This document shows, piece after piece, positions 52,035 through 58,920 of a stretch of DNA of 58,920 nucleotides. Made by a program: the position numbers and the translations under genes. The notes beneath the pieces are model-generated. The model saw only the letters and a program-made list of their open reading frames with translations, ran no database searches and was not told the origin of the DNA. Position 1 is the stretch's first letter; every line of letters starts with the position of its first letter. The stretch is from Sulfitobacter sp. (GTDB lineage Bacteria > Pseudomonadota > Alphaproteobacteria > Rhodobacterales > Rhodobacteraceae): positions 1-58,920 of the forward strand of contig JAGXFI010000164.1 in the NCBI GenBank assembly GCA_024637305.1, in the 5' to 3' direction.

Positions 52035-53807
52035 ATGACCACAGACCAGATCATCCTCTTTTGCCTATTTGGCGGCGTTTTCGGAATGCTTTTGTGGGGT
52101 CGTTTCCGCTATGATATCGTCGCGTTTTGCGCGCTTTTGCTTGGCGTGGTTTTGGGCGTTGTGGACACCGAACACGCGTTTGACGGATTTGGGCATCCGG
52201 CGACATTGATCGTGGCGCTGGTGCTCATCGTTTCGGCGGGGCTGATGCGTTCAGGTGCAGTGTTTTTGATTACGCGCACTTTGGTGGACGCCTCGCGATC
52301 ACTCGGGGCGCATATCACGTTGATGGGGGCCGTTGGGGGCATCCTGTCGGCGTTCATGAACAACGTGGCGGCATTGGCGCTGTTGATGCCGGTGGATATC
52401 CAGACCGCCCGCAAGGCGGGGCGTGCGCCGGGTCTGTCGCTGATGCCGCTGTCCTTCGCCACCATTCTGGGCGGCATGGCGACACTGATCGGCACGCCCC
52501 CCAATATCATCATCGCGACGATCCGCGAGGAAAGCCTTGGCGCGCCCTTCAAGATGTTCGATTTCGCCCCTGTAGGTGCCATCGCGGCGATTGCAGGCCT
52601 GATTTTTGTGGCGCTGATAGGCTGGCGGCTGATCCCTACGCGCGAAGATGCGGTCCTCAAGGCGGAAGATCTGTCGCATTACATCGCCGAACTGGTCGTC
52701 CCCGAGGACAGCAAGCAGATCGGCAAGCGGTTGGCGGAATTGCAGGAAACCGCGGACAAATCGGATGTGGTCATCCTCGGTCTGACGCGCAATGGCGAGC
52801 GCCTGTATGGTCAGGCCCGCAATGCCACCCTGCGGGCAGGCGACGCGCTGGTGCTCGAAGCGGGGCCCGAGGCACTGGATGAATTCCGCAGCACGCTCGA
52901 TCTGTCGGTGGCTGACACGGATCGCGAGGCACGACTGCTCGCAGATGGTGAAGGTGTCGAGATCATCGAGGTTGTCGTGGCCGAGGATTCGCGGCTGATG
53001 GGGCGCACGACGCAGGCCGTGGGGCTGGCGTGGCGTCATCGTTCGGTGTTGTTGGGCATTTCCAGACGGGGCCGCAAGATCACATCGCAACTGCGCAAGA
53101 CACCGCTGCACGCGGGCGACATCCTGCTGCTTTTGGTTCCGCGGGACACGACCGCGCATGTGACCGAATGGCTGGGCGTGCTGCCATTGGCGGATCGCGG
53201 TCTTGCGGTGACGGATCAGAGCAAGGTTTGGCTGGCGATCGGGCTTTTCGCAGGTGCCGTGGCTGCGGCGTCTTTCGGTCTGATCTATCTTCCTGTCGCG
53301 CTGGGGATCGTGGTGATGGCGTATGTGCTGACAAAGATCATCCCACTTTCAGAGCTTTATACCCAGATCGAATGGCCGGTAATTGTCCTTTTGGGGTCGA
53401 TGATCCCTTTGGGGGCCGCGTTAGAGGACTCCGGCGGCACGGAACTGATCGCGGGGGCGTTGGTAGCGCTGACGCAGGGCTGGCCCGCATGGGCGGTTCT
53501 GACCGTTCTGATGGTGGTAACGATGACACTTTCCGATGTGCTCAACAACACGGCGACGACCATCGTTGCCGCCCCCATCGGCATCCAGATGGCGCAGACG
53601 CTCAACGTGTCGCCGGACCCGTTTCTGATGGCCGTCGCGGTCGCAGCATCATCGGCGATCCTGACGCCCATCGGTCACAAGAACAACACGCTGATACTCG
53701 GGCCGGGTGGCTATAACTTTGGCGACTACTGGCGCATGGGATTACCGCTTGAGATCATCGTGGTGGGCGTGTCGATACCGGCGATACTGGTTTTCTGGCC
53801 GCTCTGA
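52035..53807 (+). CDS. SLC13/DASS-family permease with RCK_C domains, copy 1
   Basis: 590 aa; TM-RCK_C-RCK_C-TM layout; SFATILGGMATLIGTPPNIIIATIREE; NNTATTIVAAPIGI. Confidence 0.9.
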   Translation: MTTDQIILFCLFGGVFGMLLWGRFRYDIVAFCALLLGVVLGVVDTEHAFDGFGHPATLIVALVLIVSAGLMRSGAVFLITRTLVDASRSLGAHITLMGAVGGILSAFMNNVAALALLMPVDIQTARKAGRAPGLSLMPLSFATILGGMATLIGTPPNIIIATIREESLGAPFKMFDFAPVGAIAAIAGLIFVALIGWRLIPTREDAVLKAEDLSHYIAELVVPEDSKQIGKRLAELQETADKSDVVILGLTRNGERLYGQARNATLRAGDALVLEAGPEALDEFRSTLDLSVADTDREARLLADGEGVEIIEVVVAEDSRLMGRTTQAVGLAWRHRSVLLGISRRGRKITSQLRKTPLHAGDILLLLVPRDTTAHVTEWLGVLPLADRGLAVTDQSKVWLAIGLFAGAVAAASFGLIYLPVALGIVVMAYVLTKIIPLSELYTQIEWPVIVLLGSMIPLGAALEDSGGTELIAGALVALTQGWPAWAVLTVLMVVTMTLSDVLNNTATTIVAAPIGIQMAQTLNVSPDPFLMAVAVAASSAILTPIGHKNNTLILGPGGYNFGDYWRMGLPLEIIVVGVSIPAILVFWPL

Positions 53808-53810
53808 TCC

Positions 53811-55583
53811 TTACCAGACGAGCGGTATGATCACACTGGCGAGAATGCCGACGGTCAGGTTCAGCGGGATGCCCACCCGCATGAAATCGGTGAATTTATA
53901 GCCACCCGGCCCGTAGACCAGCGTGTTGGTCTGATAGCCAATTGGCGTGGCAAAGGCGCAGGAAGCACCGATCATGACGGCTACGACCAGCGGGCGCGGC
54001 TCGATCCCCAGCGCGGCAGCCAGCCCGATGGCCAGCGGGGTCATGATGACAGCCACCGCGTTGTTCGACACGATCTCCGTCAGGATCGTCGTCAACAGGA
54101 AGACCGCGAAGACGACGGCAAACATGGGCAGACCTAGCAGGAAAGGCGAAATCGCGTTGACCACCAGTTCAATGGCACCTGAGGCCTGCAAACCGGCACC
54201 GACGGCGAGCATCGAAAAGATCAGCGCAAGCAGGCGACCGTCCACGAAGGAAAACGCCTCGTCCGCGTCGATGCAGCCCGTCAGCAGGACCACCGCCACG
54301 GCAATCACCGCCAGCATCAAGATGGGGGCCACGTTGAACGCCGCCAGTATGACAATGGCGGCAAGCGCGCCGATGGCGATGGGCGCGTGACCTCGGCGGA
54401 ACGCGCGGGCCGAAGGTGTGGACACGTCGACCATGTCCATGTCGCGCGACAACCGCTGGATATCTTCGGGCGCGCCTTCGAGCAAAAGCGTGTCGCCGAT
54501 CCTGACGACCAGATCATCAAGCTGCCGGCCGATGTTCTGGCTGCGCCGGTGAACTGCCAGCGGATACACGCCATAGCGACGCCGCAGGCGCATGCTCCCC
54601 AGCGAGCGGCCGACCATCTTGCAGCCCGGCGTGATCAGAACCTCCACCGTCGCGGTCTCCACCGCCGACACCTGATCGACACGGCGCAGATCCTTCGTGG
54701 CCTGAAGGCTCAGCAGTTCAGTCATCTGGGTGCGCAGCACCACGCGGTCGCCTACCTTGAGTTCGACTCCTTCGAGGCTACGGCGCAACGACTGGTCCCC
54801 CCGGATCACGTCGATCAGCCGGACGCCTTCGCGCTTGAAGAGTTGCACGCCGTTGACCTCGCGCCCGATCAGGTTGCTGTCGGGGGGGATCACGGCCTCG
54901 GTAAAGAATTTCATCTTGGACCGGTCGCCCAGCATCATCGCCATGCTGTCGCGGTCGGGCAACAGGCGCGGGCCAAAAACGACCATGTAGATCAGCCCCC
55001 AGATGCACACCGCGATGCCCATGGGTAAAATCTCGAAAATGCCGAAAGGCTCCATTCCCTGGGCCCGGGCAACGCCATCCACCAGCAGGTTCGTGGACGT
55101 CCCGATCAACGTCAGTGATCCGCCCATGATCGCAGCATAGCTGAGCGGGATGAGCAGTTTCGACACCTTGACGCCAAGCGTCTTGGACAGCTGCACGAAA
55201 ACCGGGATCATCACCACGACGACGGGCGTGTTGTTCATCACCGCCGACCCGGCCATGACCATGATGATGACTACGGTCACCGCAAGTTTGGGATGGGTGC
55301 GGGCATAACGCTCTGCCGCGCTGGTCAGCACGTCGAGTGCGCCGGTGCGCACCAACGCGCCCATGATGATGAACATCGCCGCAATGGTCCACGGAGCGGA
55401 GTTGGCGAGTACCTCCCTGGCATTCTCATAGGGCACAATACCGAGAACCAGCATCAGCGCGGCACCACCCAGCGCCACCACCTCTGTCGGGAAATGTTCG
55501 CGCACGAACAGCACAAGCATCGCCAAAACGATCAACAACGCGATCACCGCACTTGTTGCCGGGGAGAAATCCAGAAATTGCAT
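53811..55583 (-). CDS. SLC13/DASS-family permease with RCK_C domains, copy 2
   Basis: 590 aa; SYAAIMGGSLTLIGTSTNLLVDGVA; SNNAVAVIMTPLAIGLA; central RCK_C-like segments. Confidence 0.9.
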   Translation of the reverse strand: MQFLDFSPATSAVIALLIVLAMLVLFVREHFPTEVVALGGAALMLVLGIVPYENAREVLANSAPWTIAAMFIIMGALVRTGALDVLTSAAERYARTHPKLAVTVVIIMVMAGSAVMNNTPVVVVMIPVFVQLSKTLGVKVSKLLIPLSYAAIMGGSLTLIGTSTNLLVDGVARAQGMEPFGIFEILPMGIAVCIWGLIYMVVFGPRLLPDRDSMAMMLGDRSKMKFFTEAVIPPDSNLIGREVNGVQLFKREGVRLIDVIRGDQSLRRSLEGVELKVGDRVVLRTQMTELLSLQATKDLRRVDQVSAVETATVEVLITPGCKMVGRSLGSMRLRRRYGVYPLAVHRRSQNIGRQLDDLVVRIGDTLLLEGAPEDIQRLSRDMDMVDVSTPSARAFRRGHAPIAIGALAAIVILAAFNVAPILMLAVIAVAVVLLTGCIDADEAFSFVDGRLLALIFSMLAVGAGLQASGAIELVVNAISPFLLGLPMFAVVFAVFLLTTILTEIVSNNAVAVIMTPLAIGLAAALGIEPRPLVVAVMIGASCAFATPIGYQTNTLVYGPGGYKFTDFMRVGIPLNLTVGILASVIIPLVW

Positions 55584-55613
55584 GAGTTTGCGCCTGTTAC
55601 CCGATGTGCATGG

Positions 55614-56543
55614 TCAACGTGCAGTGTCGCCGATGGCATCGGCTTGGGCAAGCACGACCTTGGGGCGCGGCTGAACCAGATACATGCCCAGGAACATGGC
55701 ACCGAGGGCACCCCAGATCAGCGGCGCATAAGCCTCCGACAGGATCAGCTTGGCCCAGATCAGGCCAAAGCCGGTCACCAGATAGCTGACCTGAACCGCG
55801 AAAACCGCCCCTGCCCGCCCGACCAGCCAGACATAGCCCGCGTAAACGAAGACGTGAATCACCGATGTCGCCACGAAGGACCATTCGGGCGCGCCATAGG
55901 TCATGCGCGGGTCAATGAATTGGCCGGACCCCCATGCGACCGGTGCCATGATGATCGTGCCGATAATCGACGACCCCCAGAGAACCTGAAACGCGCTTAG
56001 CCCTTCGGTGCCCCAGCGGGCGACGAAATTGCCTTCGAAAGCGTAGAAGATACCGGAGATCATCCCGACGAATATCCAGAAGACAGGCAGATCGAGGCTG
56101 AGGTCCGTTCCAGGTGCCACGATCAGCAAAACGCCGACGAGCCCTGACAGCAAGCCCAGCAGGCGGCGCCATTGGAATGTGTCGTTGCCCAGCGCGAGGG
56201 CAACGGGAAACGCCCACATCGGCACCATGCTCAGCAGGAGCGACAGAATGCCCGACGGCAAGTGGACCGCAGCCTGAAACGACGCGGAATTCGGCAAAAT
56301 CGTCCCGATCAGCGCGATGATTAGATACAGCCGCAGTGCGCGCCGGTGCAGCGGCAGGCGGATGCCACGCGGCAGGCAGATGCCCGCCATGACGACTGCG
56401 CCAATGAACATCTGCCAGAACACCAGACCGAAATGCTGGTATCCCGTGCTGACGGCAATCTTGGTCAGCGGTTGCGTGATGCCCCAGCCCGCGCCAAGCA
56501 GCGCGAGAAACAAGGAATAAAGCAGGACTTCGCGTCGCGTCAC
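55614..56543 (-). CDS. EamA/DMT-family transporter
   Basis: 309 aa, 10 hydrophobic segments; LFLALLGAGWGITQPLTKIAVSTGYQHFGLVFWQMF. Confidence 0.87.
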   Translation of the reverse strand: MTRREVLLYSLFLALLGAGWGITQPLTKIAVSTGYQHFGLVFWQMFIGAVVMAGICLPRGIRLPLHRRALRLYLIIALIGTILPNSASFQAAVHLPSGILSLLLSMVPMWAFPVALALGNDTFQWRRLLGLLSGLVGVLLIVAPGTDLSLDLPVFWIFVGMISGIFYAFEGNFVARWGTEGLSAFQVLWGSSIIGTIIMAPVAWGSGQFIDPRMTYGAPEWSFVATSVIHVFVYAGYVWLVGRAGAVFAVQVSYLVTGFGLIWAKLILSEAYAPLIWGALGAMFLGMYLVQPRPKVVLAQADAIGDTAR

Positions 56544-57352
56544 GGGGCGCTTTGGGTCAGATGGCCACCTTGGCGGATGGCGAGGATTCGCGTGGCTTTG
56601 CCGGTCCTGTCGTCAGTTTCGATATAGGCTCCCGACAGGGTCGCCTCGCCGTTCGCGGGAGTAAAGCGGGCCTGCGGCATGCCGGTGATGAAGCGGCGCA
56701 GTGGCTCTGCCTTGTCCATACCGATAACGGAATGATAATCGCCGCACATGCCCGCGTCCGTGAGATAGCCTGTGCCGCCCGGCAAGACCATCGCATCGGC
56801 GGTCGGCACATGGGTATGCGTCCCGACCACAAGGCTGGCGCGGCCATCGCACCAATGGCCCATCGCCATCTTTTCGGAGGTCGCTTCGCAGTGGATATCG
56901 ACGATCACCGCCGATGCCATACCGCCGAGCGGATGCGCCTTCAAGACCGGCTCCAAAGCGGAAAACGGATCGTCAAAGGGGCGTTTCATGAACACCTGCC
57001 CCAACGCTTGCGCGACCAGCACCTTGCGTCCGTTTTGTGCCGTGAACAGCCGCGCGCCCTTGCCCGGCGACGCCTTGGAGAAATTCAGCGGCCTGATGAT
57101 GCGCGGCTCGGTCTCGATGAAGGCCAGCATGTCTTTCTGGTCAAAGGCATGATCACCCAGCGTCAGGCAATCAGCCCCCGCCTCCAGCAGATCCTTGGCA
57201 TGCGCGCCCGACAGCCCCATCCCCCCGGTCGCGTTCTCGCCGTTGACCACGACGAAATCGAGCTTCCAGTCTTTGCGCAGGCGGGGAAGGTTTTCCGTGA
57301 TCGCACGCCGCCCGGCACGGCCCATCACGTCTCCGAGAAACAGAATTTTCAT
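56540..57352 (-). CDS. TIGR00282/YmdB-family metallophosphoesterase
   Basis: MKILFLGDVMGRAGRRAITENLPRLRKDWKLDFVVVNGENATGGMGLS...TLGDHAFDQKDM...VVGTHTHVPTADAMVLPGGTGYLTDAGMCGDY. Confidence 0.94.
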   Translation of the reverse strand: MKILFLGDVMGRAGRRAITENLPRLRKDWKLDFVVVNGENATGGMGLSGAHAKDLLEAGADCLTLGDHAFDQKDMLAFIETEPRIIRPLNFSKASPGKGARLFTAQNGRKVLVAQALGQVFMKRPFDDPFSALEPVLKAHPLGGMASAVIVDIHCEATSEKMAMGHWCDGRASLVVGTHTHVPTADAMVLPGGTGYLTDAGMCGDYHSVIGMDKAEPLRRFITGMPQARFTPANGEATLSGAYIETDDRTGKATRILAIRQGGHLTQSAP

Positions 57353-57473
57353 GGGGTGAGGGTTAGGGCGGCGAAGGCGGGACGGCAAGGGAAAATCGTG
57401 CGCTGGCGGGTACTGAGCCTTGCGCCTTTGGGGTTTTGTTTGACCTGCAAAGCCGAGACCCTGATAAATCTTT

Positions 57474-57502
57474 GCGGGAGTCAGATCAGATTCCTGACCC
57501 GC
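57474..57502. other. imperfect hairpin GCGGG(AG)TCAG...CTGACCCGC
   Basis: Inverted repeat read directly in the divergent ymdB/BLUF intergenic region. Confidence 0.45.
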
Positions 57503-57513
57503 TTGATAAGACA

Positions 57514-57537
57514 CGATTCGTGAACTTTTCCGAATCG
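57514..57537. other. inverted repeat CGATTCG-N10-CGAATCG
   Basis: Perfect 7-bp arms with 10-nt spacer. Confidence 0.5.
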
Positions 57538-57627
57538 GAAGCAATATCTTGCCGGCTGTGAAATAGGTTCTTGTTGCTGACCTATCATGCTGGCATCCAG
57601 AGGGGCGATGCGTGCAGGAGGTCAGCA

Positions 57628-58062
57628 ATGCTTTACCAACTCGCCTATGTGAGCCTGTCTCAAACATCATTGAGCCAAACGCTGCTTTATGAGATCTTGG
57701 ACGTTTCTCAGCGAAATAATGCCCAAGACGAGATCACCGGGATTCTCATGTATCACGACAAGCTATTCTTTCAGGTTCTGGAAGGAGAGCGTGGCGTAGT
57801 CGAAAATTGCTATTTTGAGCGTATTTGCGATGATCCCCGCCACACCAGCCTGTCGCTCATGTGGGCAAATCTCGTCCAAAGACGGACATTTTCCGACTGG
57901 GCGATGGGGTACGTCGGGCCTGAGGAGATTGGTGAATATACGAAGAAATCGTTCCAGTCTCTGGCCTATCTGAAAAGCGACGAAAGCTTGACCGGAAAGA
58001 GCAACAGCGTCGCGCTGGAACTTGCCCGCTTTGTATTCGCAGACTTCCAGCGGCGCGCTTGA
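57628..58062 (+). CDS. BLUF-domain (FAD blue-light sensor) protein
   Basis: MLYQLAYVSLSQ...RNNAQDEITGILMYHDKLFFQVLEGERGVVENCYFERICDDPRHTSLSLMWANLVQRRTFSDWAMGYVG; Tyr7, Asn31, Gln49 and W/M positions fit BLUF. Confidence 0.9.
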   Translation: MLYQLAYVSLSQTSLSQTLLYEILDVSQRNNAQDEITGILMYHDKLFFQVLEGERGVVENCYFERICDDPRHTSLSLMWANLVQRRTFSDWAMGYVGPEEIGEYTKKSFQSLAYLKSDESLTGKSNSVALELARFVFADFQRRA

Positions 58063-58143
58063 CAGAGACCGGAGGCTTCCTGCGCTTCCGCACCCTGTAC
58101 CAACCGGGCACCTTCGCCGCTATCGCCATGCAAGTCCGCTCCC

Positions 58144-58707
58144 CTACCCCGCAACCTCGATTACGCCCTGTTCGGTCACGATCATATCCAGCGGCTGGTC
58201 TGTCGCGTCCATCGGCAGCTCTTCGGTTTCCTGACCCGAAAACGCAAAGCCGATGGCCAGCGTTGCCCGCTTTGCGCGCAGCATCTCGAGCGTGCGGTCG
58301 TAGAACCCGCCGCCATAGCCGAGCCGCCCGCCGGCGCGGTTGAAGGCCAGAAGCGGCACGATGAGGATCTCGGGCTCGAAATATTCCGGCTGTTCCGGGA
58401 CCAACGCGCCAAAGGTGCCTTTGGTCATTGGCGTGTCCGGCGTCCAGCGCGCGAATAGCAAAGGCGTTGCCGGTGCTACGATGACCGGGACCCCGACCGG
58501 GCCATAGGCACTCGCTTCGATCATCGCAGGCGTTGGGTCGATTTCTGTCCGGATGGGCATGAACCCAGACAATGGCACGCCGCGATAGCCTGCCAGAACC
58601 TCGCTGAGATAGCCCGCCTGCGCCGCCGGGGCGGCATCGAAAAGCGGTTTGCGCCGCAAGAATGCCGCCTTGCGCGCGGCGTCTTTTCGCAGAGCCAGTT
58701 CGGTCAC
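58144..58707 (-). CDS. ygfA: 5-formyltetrahydrofolate cyclo-ligase
   Basis: ALRKDAARKAAFLRRK...GFMPIRTEIDPTPAM...RAGGRLGYGGGFYDRTLEML. Confidence 0.9.
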   Translation of the reverse strand: MTELALRKDAARKAAFLRRKPLFDAAPAAQAGYLSEVLAGYRGVPLSGFMPIRTEIDPTPAMIEASAYGPVGVPVIVAPATPLLFARWTPDTPMTKGTFGALVPEQPEYFEPEILIVPLLAFNRAGGRLGYGGGFYDRTLEMLRAKRATLAIGFAFSGQETEELPMDATDQPLDMIVTEQGVIEVAG

Positions 58708-58920
58708 AGCAGCACCATCGCCGCAAGGCCGAGAAACGCAAAGAAACCTACGACATCCGTCACCGTCGTCACAAACGCGCCCGAAGCCAGCGCGGGGTCA
58801 ACGCCGATACGCTCCAGCAGGATCGGAATGCCGGTCCCTGCCAGACCCGCCACGACCATGTTGATAACCATTGCGGCAGCGATCACATAGCCAAGCGCGG
58901 GCGACCCGAACCAGATGATC
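58704..58920 (-). CDS. mgtE: magnesium transporter MgtE, C-terminal part (truncated by window edge)
   Basis: IIWFGSPALGYVIAAAMVINMVVAGLAGTGIPILLERIGVDPALASGAFVTTVTDVVGFFAFLGLAAMVLL; 4-bp overlap with ygfA. Confidence 0.85.
   Translation of the reverse strand, partial: IIWFGSPALGYVIAAAMVINMVVAGLAGTGIPILLERIGVDPALASGAFVTTVTDVVGFFAFLGLAAMVLL

Noticed and set aside
58144-58707. 6S RNA (ssrS) next to ygfA, as in enterobacteria
   Set aside because: The upstream side of ygfA is occupied by mgtE with a 4-bp overlap, leaving no room. I could not recognise a 6S-like fold in the ymdB/BLUF gap; an Rfam search would be needed.

Overview
This is a 58.9 kb, GC-rich, densely coding chromosomal window with Rhodobacteraceae/Roseobacter-like gene content (taxonomy inferred from gene families and order). 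I found no rRNA, tRNA, CRISPR array, prophage or IS element. Recognisable modules are: gloA with a tandem DUF1194 pair; MarR, sdhE, XRE and aspC; a MATE exporter; parE; PACE efflux; two cytochrome c genes; lolDC(E), proS and pepT; AI-2E, hdaA, ppk and ppx; a propionyl-CoA/methylmalonyl-CoA locus (mcm, pccA, pccB, pccR-type regulator); a choline-sulfate/betaine operon (betI-betC-betB-betA); a tail-to-tail pair of SLC13/RCK_C permeases; TIGR00282/YmdB; a standalone BLUF photoreceptor; ygfA; and a partial mgtE. Most of the window is ordinary core genome. The points most worth a second look are: (i) TTTGCAAA/GCTAAC repeat arrays at both pccB and the pccR-type gene, flanking an MFS transporter; (ii) a run of five small uncharacterised ORFs between pccB and pccA, one of them (48 aa) missing from the supplied ORF track; (iii) a decayed, frameshifted DUF4260 gene; (iv) an orphan intrinsic terminator, suggesting an sRNA or attenuator, upstream of a small lipoprotein; (v) a TTAA-N7-TTAAC CtrA-like box upstream of an RTX-type protein; (vi) a BLUF protein behind a structured intergenic region; and (vii) a sulfotransferase-like ORF overlapping the start of mcm. 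I did not find convincing evidence for a wholly new multi-gene system.
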